Source: Bolinopsis microptera
Lineage: Eukaryota; Ctenophora; Tentaculata; Lobata; Bolinopsidae
Direction of reading: 5' to 3'
Length of the DNA: 64,000 nt
NCBI RefSeq assembly: GCF_026151205.1
Contig: NC_087074.1
Span: 6,696,001 to 6,760,000 of the forward strand
The notes beneath the pieces were generated by a model, which saw nothing but the letters and a program-made list of their open reading frames with translations, was not told where the DNA came from and ran no database searches. Shown here in pieces: positions 32,148-34,804 of this stretch (its first letter is position 1; each line of letters starts with the position of its first letter). The position numbers and the translations under genes are program-made.

Positions 32148-34439
32148 TGTATCGTCTCGCTTTATAAATAGTGAGATAATTGACTTCGCTGCCTCGACCA
32201 ATATTGGTCTGTAATCCCTGGATTGAGATCTGTTGACCGCAGTTTAATCTAACTCATTTACAATAATAGTAATACCGCAAAAAGAATATGGGGTCATTCT
32301 GAAGTGGGAACCAAACCACTGCGGTATTATAGGAAATTAGCTAAATTTAAATACTGGATCCGGGCCAGATTGTTACTTGACCGCTGACCGGTACCCCACT
32401 TTATAATTATGATTGACTTCGCTGCCTCGACCAATATTGGTCTGTAATCCCTGGATTGAGATCTGTTGGCCGCAGTTAAATTGAGCAAATTACCTATAAT
32501 ACCGCAGTGGTTTGGTAATTGGTTCCCACTTCAGAATGACCCTATACTCTTTTTGCGGTATTACTATTATGGTAAATCATTAATGTAAATGAGCGAAGTC
32601 AATTATAATTATAAAGACAACATAACGCAGTGTAAAGCGTCCAGCATTTTTTCTGAGCGGAACAATTGTCTGCCCACAGAATAATTTCGCGGCTTTCACC
32701 AATTCTCCCTTCAGCAAAATACCTTATAGCTTTGACCCATGTTGAAGATACGTTCTCATCTTTCCTCCCAGCAATAGCAATTTGCTTCATTTTAGGTCAG
32801 GCAAGCTAAAAGTCTGCAGTCTCAACTGATTAGAGAATATATTTTGAAAGGTTCTGCATTGACAAATTTTGACGGCAATTTTGACGGCGAAGCTAGCGTT
32901 TCTGAAGTTTATGACCATCACCAATCGATCCGTCGTGAAAATGTAGATTTTTAAGTACCGATTATATAGCTTCAGTTTACAGAATCAACATTTACTTAAA
33001 AGTATAATGGCATTTAAGCACTTTTGTGAGAAAACGAGCACTTTTGTCAGAAAACGGCAGGATAGTGGCATTGAAACTCAAAATTGTACAGCCAACACTC
33101 TCCAATTACAAAACAGTTACAATTACAAAACAGAGCTGTCACGTGGGGGTCTTTCCCGAAATGTTACTGGTCGACAAACGTATTCAAGCAATAGCTTATC
33201 ACAACTACGGCGACAGATAAATATAAGATAAAGCAAGATATCGAGCTTACGTATCAGGTGTATCAGGTGTCTATTTTTGGAACTACAATATATTACACGA
33301 AACGCAAAACGGACCCCTCAGGGTGTCAACGTTGCATTAGCAACAATGTCCATGAATTACGTCATCATCATATGTTTACTAAGGGAGGCCGGAAATGTAG
33401 CCCTATTCTATAAATTCGGATCCTATACACTTATACAGCTATCTGTGTGTAATTTAAGAAGCATCACGTATTTTGGAAATTGTAGATTTAAGATTACCGA
33501 AGAAAGCTTTGATAAACGAAAAATCATGAAAATGTCATTTTGAAAATGCATTATGTAAACAAACAAAATCCCGATTTACCGCGGACCCTGATTTACTGCA
33601 GATGTTTCCTTTCCCCAAACTCCACGGTAAATCGGGGTTTCACTGTATCAGCTTTTCTCGGCCCAAATTTCACTTTTTCGAATTTTTCATCAATGACCAA
33701 TTAGCTGAATAGGAGACATTTTGGAACAGTTTATCCAAAGTTATAAACAACCTTATTCAGATCTTCGTACAAGTATATTATATATATATGGTAAAGTACA
33801 AATAAAGGGTTAAATCGAGACAGTTTAATTATGAAATAAAACGTGAAAAATAGGTATAACAAATCGCTATACTCACGTGACATTTTATGTACTCACGTAA
33901 CATTGGGATCGGGAGGAGTCATATAAAACGCTTCCTCCGCCTTCTTAGCAGTGAGGGAGACTAGTTTGGAGAGTTGCTGAAGGAGGAGCCCTGTCTTATT
34001 GGTTATAGCTACAAGCCTCCCTTCTTGCTTGTAATCTTCGTACTGTTGTAAAGGCATTATAATATTGAGAAATGATATCAGTGCTTCAAATAGCGTTCTA
34101 AAGCTAAAATTTTCAGAATTTCGTCAAGGCAGTAGTCAAGTTTATCTGACACTAATAAGTACAACAAATTTATCCAATAGTGCTATAGTGGAATGACAAG
34201 AGCCAGAAGTACAGTACAGTTTTATTCTGCGGCATTAATTTTATAGCTATTATTAAAATTATAACCTGAATGTTTCGAAAAGCATCTTTGAAGTCACTGA
34301 ACTGGCCCTCGTTGTCCATCTTCTTCTGAAGGTTAGTGTAAGCGTCGATAGAGAACTGCAGGAGGTCACTAGCTCCCTTTGAGGGGGCAGCAGGTGCCAG
34401 ATATGACATCAGAACTAGTACTGCAAAGTCGACCAGCAT
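314..34439 (-). CDS. CACNA2D: Voltage-gated calcium channel alpha2/delta subunit, 14 exons, 3' part beyond the window
   Basis: Auxiliary, largely extracellular subunit that promotes trafficking and function of high-voltage-activated calcium channels. Exons on the minus strand: 34439-34266, 34042-33897, 30281-30165, 29473-29310, 29158-29053, 19554-19464, 18759-18645, 18495-18398, 6436-6250, 5997-5797, 1313-1188, 1083-974, 810-664, 499-314. All joins are phase-compatible and give 656 codons without a stop. The protein starts with a hydrophobic signal peptide, then the VWA_N region (about 25-235), the VWA domain with DFSGS at 252-256, and a Cache domain whose segments (LLGVVGVDF, VRVITSRGEHVITHP, FTVGLSLP) match the family in order. 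The second Cache part, delta peptide and GPI or membrane anchor must lie left of position 1. The MIDAS threonine position looks replaced (GRANF where mammals have GITDY) and the RRR before PWY is RER before HWY. The introns host a GPCR gene, three sulfotransferase genes and a LINE. Confidence 0.88.
555..671 (-). repeat. 13-bp tandem repeat x9 copying the exon 13 splice donor
   Basis: Nine units of CAAACCTTATAAA on the plus strand. On the gene strand each reads TTTATAAG|GTTTG, so every unit repeats the exon-intron junction. Single-base variants occur (CTCATAAA, CTTACAAA, CTAACC). The first unit on the gene strand overlaps the last coding codons. Confidence 0.9.
664..810 (-). CDS. CACNA2D: alpha2/delta exon 13 (Cache)
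   Basis: 49 codons: VERGPDKEKIRDMQESHGAG ... REILVDTVYK, matching the NDIKVEIRNKMIDGESG segment. Acceptor TTCCGCAG. The donor AAG|GTTTGT is the first of nine 13-bp copies. Confidence 0.8.
898..930. repeat. 11-bp tandem repeat x3
   Basis: Three units of ACCGGCTATCA-type sequence in alpha2/delta intron 12, about 45 bp past the donor of exon 12. Confidence 0.7.
974..1083 (-). CDS. CACNA2D: alpha2/delta exon 12 (Cache)
   Basis: Encodes KDKILSNYVRVITSRGEHVI then THPDITGTTRQFEYQQ, matching the YYFAIDPNGYVLLHPNL strand pair. Acceptor AATTTCAG, donor CAGCAG|GTAATA. An 11-bp triple repeat (898-930) lies in the intron. Confidence 0.82.
1188..1313 (-). CDS. CACNA2D: alpha2/delta exon 11 (Cache)
   Basis: Encodes GEEYTGKIITRLERERV...SSKLLGVVGVDFPIFEDF. 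KLLGVVGVDFPIFEDF matches the family motif QLILGVMGVDVSLEDI. Acceptor TTGGCAG, donor TTTG|GTAAGA. Confidence 0.85.
1451..1525. repeat. 37-bp tandem duplication
   Basis: Two near-identical copies beginning TATATCATGTACGCACTATG, differing at one base (GACCTGAAG against GAACTGAAG), in alpha2/delta intron 10. Confidence 0.85.
1881..1942. repeat. Poly-G run flanked by a short direct repeat
   Basis: Twenty-five consecutive G (1900-1924) between two copies of GGATCAGCCCTCTC. A prone site for length error or G-quadruplex formation. Confidence 0.8.
2256..5521 (+). CDS. Adhesion-type (class B2) GPCR, three exons, nested in an alpha2/delta intron
   Basis: Exons 2256-2595, 3019-3545 and 3665-5521 join in frame to 907 codons. 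MKGYLLWWLTLSTALSLTSS is a signal peptide; the ATG at 2256 is the first in frame. A Cys-rich stretch encoded by exon 2 looks like a Sushi/CCP fold. A hormone-receptor-motif-like block follows (about 291-345, ending RECSVTKGWLAADWSRC), then a GAIN-like helical region and a GPS region with Cys at about 541, 549 and 551 (CECFYNYEKGMIIM). Seven hydrophobic segments begin near 578, 605, 682, 717, 791, 829 and 856. The usual HL|T/S cleavage triad after CxC is absent, so autoproteolysis is doubtful. Extracellular loop 1 carries three copies of a 9-residue repeat. Ligand unknown. Its end lies 275 bp from alpha2/delta exon 10 on the other strand. Confidence 0.82.
2626..2786 (+). repeat. (TTTCTG)n hexamer array in GPCR intron 1
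   Basis: About 27 nearly perfect TTTCTG units, starting some 30 bp after the donor of GPCR exon 1. The Phe-Leu repeat it could encode is not coding. Confidence 0.95.
4691..4771 (+). repeat. 27-bp coding tandem repeat x3 in GPCR extracellular loop 1
   Basis: Three in-frame 27-bp units encode EGSTVPVDP three times (residues about 632-658), between the second and third membrane segments. The units differ by one silent base (GACCCG against GATCCG), so expansion is recent. Confidence 0.92.
5797..5997 (-). CDS. CACNA2D: alpha2/delta exon 10 (end of VWA, start of Cache)
   Basis: Encodes EEQSIIEFACGNGGEYVKLS...LQPLWTHVYKSY. It matches WMACENKGYYYEIPS...VQWTNVYLDA. It ends in phase 1 at TTACA|GTGAGT. 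Intron 10 holds the GPCR gene on the opposite strand. Confidence 0.88.
6157..6210. repeat. Near-perfect 26-bp hairpin
   Basis: Left arm 6157-6182 (CACTCCCTCTTGGGGAGGGA then GACATG), right arm 6184-6210, with a 1-base loop and one extra C. It lies 40 bp downstream of alpha2/delta exon 9 in its intron. It could be a snapback or a small foldback insertion. Confidence 0.75.
6250..6436 (-). CDS. CACNA2D: alpha2/delta exon 9 (VWA domain, second metal loop)
   Basis: Encodes SRTLVVIGDGDVGSQIREVF with the conserved aspartate of the second metal loop (IMLFTDGGEE in mammals). The donor is inferred as AACG|GTTTGT because only this phase joins exon 10 in frame. A strong hairpin (6157-6210) lies in the adjacent intron. 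Confidence 0.82.
7056..9129 (-). pseudogene. CHST15-like carbohydrate sulfotransferase, copy 1, frame disrupted
   Basis: Exon 1 is 9129-9106 (MRRHSRRT, donor ACT|GTAAGT). Exon 2 starts at 8692 after TTTTCAG with the membrane anchor IKLVVLVAVVIVIVQIY. This frame stops at 8429-8431, and the catalytic frame (ATG 8432 to stop at 7056, 458 codons) overlaps it by 4 nt in another frame. The catalytic part is intact: PAPS 5'-phosphosulfate loop GMPKCGTT at 154-161, 3'-phosphate motif RNPTDRLYSEY near 287, and paired Cys in LRNCCYSSG. The family moves sulfate from PAPS to glycosaminoglycan or other sugars in the Golgi, as type II membrane proteins. An unseen small intron or a sequence error could restore the frame; otherwise the copy has lost its anchor. 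Same strand as the host gene. Confidence 0.7.
9134..9236. repeat. Irregular repeat just upstream of sulfotransferase copy 1
   Basis: Three copies of AGGTCACACCRAACTGTACG, the second and third followed by GAAACTGCTAAACT. They lie directly upstream of the start codon at 9129, so in the 5' UTR or promoter of copy 1. Confidence 0.75.
9237..11130. other. Noncoding spacer between sulfotransferase copies 1 and 2
   Basis: Part of alpha2/delta intron 8. Contents: a CCAATCAGATCAC box at 9296, two copies of GATACGTAATCAGTGA near 9459-9490, an AT-rich tract at 9335, a GGACGGA-type purine-rich simple repeat (10430-10525), and a stretch at 9930-9970 resembling 2835-2880 of the GPCR intron (a degraded dispersed repeat). 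No convincing coding segment. Confidence 0.5.
11131..12964 (-). CDS. CHST15-like carbohydrate sulfotransferase, copy 2
   Basis: Exon 1 is 12964-12938 (MMRRKLQSI, donor ATT|GTAAGT, phase 0). Exon 2 is 12708-11131 after CTTTCAG, giving 534 residues. A basic N-terminus then a hydrophobic anchor (IKMLLLVAATLGVCYYITLF) predicts a type II Golgi membrane protein. A low-complexity stem with a KETETETE stretch precedes the catalytic domain. The 5'-PSB loop GMPKCGTT is at about 236-243 and the 3'-PB motif RNPTERLYSEY at about 363. WTRRRVGRP and the Cys-Cys pair also match the GalNAc4S-6-O-sulfotransferase (CHST15) group as I recall it. Substrate not determinable. Nested in alpha2/delta intron 8 on the same strand; full-length and apparently intact. 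Confidence 0.87.
12270..12292 (-). repeat. (TTTCTG)n hexamer inside sulfotransferase copy 2
   Basis: Four units on the plus strand encode the ETETETE stretch of the stem region on the minus strand. It is the same hexamer that forms the array in GPCR intron 1. Confidence 0.7.
13075..13248. repeat. 174-bp imperfect inverted repeat
   Basis: Perfect 23-bp outer arms (13075-13097 and 13226-13248; GCAAATAATGAAAATAAGGC then AAG) and perfect 12-bp inner arms AGGTGATGACTG (13157-13168 and 13216-13227). Looks like a small foldback or MITE remnant upstream of sulfotransferase copy 2. Confidence 0.7.
13249..15355. other. Noncoding spacer between divergent sulfotransferase copies 2 and 3
   Basis: Head-to-head upstream region shared by copies 2 (minus) and 3 (plus). 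It holds a CACTTCACC-type repeat at 14286-14322 and two blocks of CTGTACA-type repeats (14999-15060 and 15185-15222). Any shared promoter should lie here. I see no coding exon. Confidence 0.5.
14999..15060. repeat. 7-bp TGTACAC tandem repeat
   Basis: Six to eight imperfect TGTACAC/CTGTACA units, upstream of sulfotransferase copy 3. A shorter similar block lies at 15185-15222. Confidence 0.75.
15356..17035 (+). CDS. CHST15-like carbohydrate sulfotransferase, copy 3
   Basis: Exon 1 is 15356-15379 (MKRKVKSI, donor ATT|GTGAGT, phase 0). Exon 2 is 15530-17035 after TTTTTTCAG, giving 509 residues. The basic N-terminus and VKILVLVAATFAVVEY anchor predict a type II Golgi protein. 5'-PSB loop GMPKCGTT at about 210-217; 3'-PB motif RNPTDRLYSEY at 337-347. 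The first half of the catalytic domain is nearly identical to copy 2 (YKYLPDYKSFCWYDSQDVFQ), while after NPRVPPPK it switches to near identity with copy 1 (ERVKSYKDRRIVDGTPS). It diverges again over the last 80 residues. This mosaic points to gene conversion. Opposite strand to the host alpha2/delta gene and to copies 1 and 2. Confidence 0.87.
17036..18397. other. Noncoding, alpha2/delta intron 8
   Basis: No coding segment seen. The block near 17165-17265 (TTTTTTAGAACTTTTATTTG) resembles 30380-30465, so it is probably an old dispersed repeat. A degenerate duplication of about 41 bp around AATTACTGGGTTTAG lies at 18260-18375. Confidence 0.4.
18398..18495 (-). CDS. CACNA2D: alpha2/delta exon 8 (VWA domain)
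   Basis: Encodes TKEIKDNLKQSLDKVQIYGR then ANFTAAIDLAFK. It corresponds to the helix and loop carrying the MIDAS threonine in mammals; here the loop reads GRANFT. It ends in phase 0 at TTCAAG|GTATGA and is followed by an intron of about 12 kb holding three sulfotransferase genes. Confidence 0.87.
18645..18759 (-). CDS. CACNA2D: alpha2/delta exon 7 (VWA domain)
   Basis: Encodes NLVKVLFNHLPSYDFLNIIA then VNKDPFMPSDCFNSTLEK, matching the [22 protein letters not shown] segment. Acceptor TTTGTTTCAG, donor AAAAG|GTACGT, ends in phase 1. Confidence 0.88.
19395..19458. repeat. 9-bp GATGGTAAC tandem repeat next to the exon 6 donor
   Basis: About seven units (GTTACCATC on the gene strand), beginning within 6 bp of the alpha2/delta exon 6 donor GTAAGG. 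The Tyr-His-Arg repeat in the opposite frame is not coding. Confidence 0.9.
19464..19554 (-). CDS. CACNA2D: alpha2/delta exon 6 (VWA domain, MIDAS)
   Basis: Encodes YIEAISPPKDVLFLVDFSGS then MDGIAQSIAK. PPKDVLFLVDFSGS is the first VWA strand with the DxSGS metal-binding motif. It begins after CTCCCAACAG and ends at CAAAA|GTAAGG, just before a GTTACCATC tandem repeat in the intron. Confidence 0.9.
19600..21824. repeat. 366-bp satellite array, left part
   Basis: Copies of the landmark CCCAGGAACCAATTAGTCAG at 20381, 20747, 21113 and 21479 give an exact 366-bp period. Earlier units (19600-20380) are diverged or shortened. Each unit is itself made of two related halves (one with GTCCCATTTTCAGTTTTTGA, one with GTCCCATTTTCAAATATGAA), so it is a dimeric repeat. 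It lies in alpha2/delta intron 5. Confidence 0.93.
19943..20001. repeat. 29-bp perfect palindrome inside the satellite
   Basis: AATAAAATTGTAAAATCATA then TTGTCCCAA is followed after a single T by its exact reverse complement. It marks an inverted fold-back junction between satellite units, after which the next unit resumes at the wrong phase. Confidence 0.88.
22208..25177 (-). CDS. LINE ORF2: APE endonuclease and reverse transcriptase
   Basis: 989 residues. The N-terminal apurinic-type endonuclease spans about 20-245 (LRCGTFNVRSLLN, FMQETFL, LLTGDFNFH, THNQGGTLDLVI). The reverse transcriptase spans about 470-760 with NYRPVSNLSAISKLLERIV, SGYRPQHSCETLL, LLDLSAAFDTIDHEIL, GVPQGSLLGPILFILYI and the catalytic LYADDSQ. 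This domain order and the PVSNLSxISKLLE motif fit the CR1/L2 group. It would nick target DNA and copy the element RNA there. No frameshift or stop. Confidence 0.95.
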   Translation of the reverse strand: MHGADKKRLSPEGQGPKDETRKKLRCGTFNVRSLLNKTVGVLEHLWETDCDICFMQETFLRDGDKAKLTEIKDSGWSILSDPRKHRSGGGIAMVYRSSIELKPNTKVTKFKSFQVMESLLSAESELLRLVNIYRPPYTKKARYTECDFLKEFEEYLKILCAKPGNPLLTGDFNFHVERPDEHYPKKFLDLLAQYNLRQHVPIVPTHNQGGTLDLVISTQSLENKISNFNIVQSRTSSDHFLVLFDVDTRLSKNDNGKFLSYRNFKSIDIEIFKDDLRNSNLSTIDPILTAEEATSLYNSVLTQLMDKHCPVIKKKFRKKPMPWLDLDLSLLRQKRRAAERAWRKGKGTRKDYIDLRDRFVSLEFVKRCSYNKESLRASAGDSKALYKKLNRLLGNETQDLPKHQDPGKLSEDFKDFFAEKVNKIRKDIELDASKNVPEETLAPSGEPDYVSTLDTFSPISAEDLRKLVKMMSNKFCCLDPIPSFLLKSCVDELTPVLLHILNTSTKTGSFPSQMKKAVIKPTLKKENADVDSLSNYRPVSNLSAISKLLERIVLNQLNDHLDTNNLHCPVQSGYRPQHSCETLLVRMTDDINKEIQAGNIVAVVLLDLSAAFDTIDHEILLEKLFKHYGVTGKALQWMRSYLESRYFCVKIGDTISSLLELLFGVPQGSLLGPILFILYIKDLQNIAAKFGLDIQLYADDSQLYISFHPSFPSELADVKDRINRCLSEIKHWMVGNFMKLNESKTELLVLGKSKVLKDCKMEVTIQFGNTTITPTECKGDSWKSLGVKFDKSLTMERQINSVKQKCSWTMMNLRTIGRYLDEGVKLMMVTQLVISKLDYCNSLYMNLPKTRLNKLRSTLNGAIRFIYNIKDRSEDLLPYYKRAHILPLDQRIFFKVCLLTYKAVHGIAPAYIQNLVVIENPLTIASTRSKVEGDCYRLKTPKTTNSKIDQRRFTNYAPTAWNSLPWEIRSLRNVDSFKGTLKHYLYDRM
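25105..26319 (-). CDS. LINE ORF1: nucleic-acid-binding protein with zinc knuckles
   Basis: 404 residues beginning MDDLKKLEEELDLINEK (acidic and helical, probably coiled coil), a central RRM-like region, and a Cys/His-rich C-terminus. One knuckle is CYHCQQFGHMAKSQYC (C-x2-C-x4-H-x6-C), followed by CFYCAGAHTSKDC and CSNC. Expected to coat element RNA. It overlaps the ORF2 start by 73 nt in a different frame. Confidence 0.88.
   Translation of the reverse strand: MDDLKKLEEELDLINEKSFQGKKTIHEAKILTDIPTSNNKEHIFKVCKELYIIATRAIDLAKTSLVPLPEQDSQTLENIIKRQLSEVLPNLLKEAISVAAISPAESLQANLPIEKPLPARHTITIAKSPVNEDDTETTITNHEWTEVYRKDVKNSLKGVRVKDERVSNGTTVLSFTTEEDIKEAERALTKKCKSVKVNSKSVEPKKLDPKLTISDIHLDFDSKEKILDELLEKNTGMKDANVKVVYYDIKEKFAVIQLPIEAREVIRKCGDYIYLGLQRHRVYDRLHVVQCYHCQQFGHMAKSQYCKLKDASPTCFYCAGAHTSKDCENRIKNRTDRIKCSNCFNSKSATEKNAAKTHKAADNLCPFFIREKERVMSRTAGCTEQIKNAYRQRVKDQKMRLGRS
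26514..28840. repeat. 366-bp satellite array, right part
   Basis: Landmark CCCAGGAACCAATTAGTCAG recurs at 26538, 26905, 27271, 27637, 28003 and 28369, a 366-bp period continuing the left array across the LINE. Units are about 97-99 percent alike by eye. The last unit decays from about 28650. Confidence 0.93.
28971..29060 (-). repeat. Three copies of the exon 5 splice donor separated by poly-C
   Basis: ACATACCAGTGTC occurs at 28971, 29015 and 29047; on the gene strand this is GACACTG|GTATGT. The copies are separated by a run of 28 C (28983-29010) and a shorter C-rich run, and lie 32 and 44 nt apart. Confidence 0.88.
29053..29158 (-). CDS. CACNA2D: alpha2/delta exon 5
   Basis: Encodes TPNGVTRMYPAHHLP..DYYDPRERHW, matching SATGLARYYPASPW...YDVRRRPWY. 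It ends in phase 2 at CACTG|GTATGT, one of three repeated copies of this junction separated by C-rich runs. Confidence 0.88.
29258..29309 (-). repeat. 26-bp tandem duplication containing the exon 4 donor
   Basis: Two copies of CAAAACTGAAAGTTTKTCTC then ACTCAC. Both supply TTTG|GTGAGTGAGA on the gene strand, 26 nt apart. Confidence 0.92.
29310..29473 (-). CDS. CACNA2D: alpha2/delta exon 4
   Basis: Encodes FGVKINPSTSVVRVAVDVYK..FLFQYFG. It matches the VHIPTDIYEG...LLWQVFG segment of the family. It ends in phase 1 at CTTTG|GTGAGT, the first of two 26-bp copies of that donor. Confidence 0.88.
29920..30169 (-). repeat. 61-bp tandem repeat x4 ending in the exon 3 donor
   Basis: Four units beginning CCTGGAATACCATGGTAACT. 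Each junction on the gene strand is donor-like: CTAG|GTCAGT, CCAG|GTCAGT, CCAG|GTAAGT, and CGAG|GTTAGT as the coding junction. The intronic GTAAGT copy is closer to consensus than the coding one. Units also hold paired GTAACNATGGTTAC-like (RFX X-box-like) sequences. Confidence 0.92.
30165..30281 (-). CDS. CACNA2D: alpha2/delta exon 3 (VWA_N)
   Basis: Encodes FYDGDLIHHVIRGNA..LPLSERDDPR, phase 2 to phase 2. It resembles the VVYYNAKDDLD region of mammalian alpha2/delta. Its acceptor lies in a 47-bp duplication and its donor (CGAG|GTTAGT) in a four-copy 61-bp repeat. Confidence 0.82.
30276..30338 (-). repeat. 47-bp duplication containing the exon 3 acceptor
   Basis: TAGAACCTGGGTTAA occurs at 30276 and 30323. 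On the gene strand both give TTAACCCAG|GTTCTA. The inner copy joins in phase to exon 2; the outer would add 47 nt. Confidence 0.85.
31160..31462 (+). pseudogene. LINE ORF2 C-terminal relic
   Basis: Frame ending at the TAA at 31460-31462 reads YRACHFCCSSDRITIDLLNE then LPFSDIIKEDVHLLKECPVY and KKIRQR. The Cys-x2-Cys, then VHLLKECPVY..R pattern is the C-terminal zinc-like motif of many LINE reverse transcriptases. Only the last hundred residues remain. The repeat tail at 31592-31668 supports a 5'-truncated element. Confidence 0.65.
31592..31668 (+). repeat. (TTTCTAA)n 7-bp array, probable LINE tail
   Basis: Eleven TTTCTAA units about 130 bp after the stop of the LINE relic. CR1/L2-type elements end in such microsatellites, so this is likely the 3' end of that copy. 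Confidence 0.8.
31689..31719. repeat. (AT)n microsatellite
   Basis: About 15 AT units. A second array of about 27 units lies at 32089-32143; the Tyr-Ile frames across it are not coding. Confidence 0.9.
32089..32143. repeat. (AT)n microsatellite
   Basis: About 27 uninterrupted AT units in alpha2/delta intron 2. Confidence 0.95.
32170..32602. mobile_element. Foldback-type element with nested direct and inverted repeats
   Basis: Ends are AATTGACTTCGCT (32175) and, inverted, AGCGAAGTCAATT (32587). Inside, about 80 bp at 32264-32342 recurs inverted at 32489-32573 (TACCGCAAAAAGARTATRGG). About 65 bp starting TTGACTTCGCTGCCTCGACC recurs directly at 32178 and 32413. A block around CTGGATCCGGGCCAGATTGT also occurs at 30952-31010. 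No ORF. Confidence 0.65.
32599..32790 (-). pseudogene. Transposase-like fragment with a DNC-x2-Q motif
   Basis: 63 residues including WVKAIRYFAEGRIGESREII and LWADNCSAQKKCWTLYTALC. The D-N-C-x2-Q-x3-W block resembles a motif common in uncharacterised DDE-like transposon proteins of invertebrates; this is from memory and uncertain. Fragmentary, and abutting the foldback element at 32170-32602. Confidence 0.35.
32800..33864. other. Noncoding, alpha2/delta intron 2
   Basis: No supported exon. A segment ending GGTAAATCGGGGTTTCACTG at about 33650 looks like one end of a Tc1/pogo-type MITE, but I found no matching left end. Short AT run near 33778-33789. Confidence 0.4.
33865..33904 (-). repeat. 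20-bp tandem duplication containing the exon 2 donor
   Basis: Two 20-bp units with ACTCACGTRACATT. On the gene strand both give AATGTYAC|GTGAGTA, 20 nt apart; the first ends exon 2. Confidence 0.85.
33897..34042 (-). CDS. CACNA2D: alpha2/delta exon 2 (VWA_N)
   Basis: Starts after TTTACAACAG with YEDYKQEGRLVAITNKTG and encodes the helical VWA_N segment. It ends in phase 2 at TTAC|GTGAGT. The donor is the first of two copies in a 20-bp tandem duplication. Confidence 0.85.
34266..34439 (-). CDS. CACNA2D: alpha2/delta exon 1 (start, signal peptide)
   Basis: 58 codons in phase 0, beginning MLVDFAVLVLMSYLAPA, a typical cleavable signal peptide. It then enters the VWA_N region (FSIDAYTNLQKKMDNEGQ) and ends at a TTCAG|GTTATA donor. 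The start is the first ATG of the frame; a 5' noncoding exon further right cannot be excluded. Confidence 0.8.
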
Positions 34440-34481
34440 CCTGGGAAAAGATAGTGTTGTAGGTTCAGGGCTTTACGCCAA

Positions 34482-34804
34482 CCGTCAAACGCTACCGTGT
34501 AAAACTGTTAAAACTGATTTTTAACCCTTGAAAAACAACCCAACTGCCATTATCCACCACCACCTAGTTGTTTCAAACAACTAAATAGCTAAAAGTTCAA
34601 AGAAAACGGCAGACATCGATATTTTGCAGCTTTCATCTAGTAGCGAAATGGTTCTACTTCTAGTTCTATCAAACGATAGACTCTATGAAACGAGGACTGT
34701 ACAGGAGCCAATTACGAAATTTGTGCGGCTTCAATAGACGATATTGAATGTTGATATTGTCAGCATATTGATAATCACTGAAATTAATGGCATTGTTATA
34801 ATGA
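34482..34804. repeat. Repeat block B, immediately upstream of alpha2/delta exon 1
   Basis: About 323 bp (GTCAAACGCTACCGTGTAAA to CATTGTTATAATGA), 42 bp upstream of the start codon. A second copy lies at 38091-38406 with about 98 percent identity by eye and one 6-bp difference (TAGTTC). It may be promoter or 5' UTR sequence, or a mobile repeat. Confidence 0.85.

Noticed and set aside
33540-33660. Tc1/pogo-like MITE
   Set aside because: One end resembles a CAGTGAAACC terminal repeat, but I found no matching inverted end or clear TA duplication.
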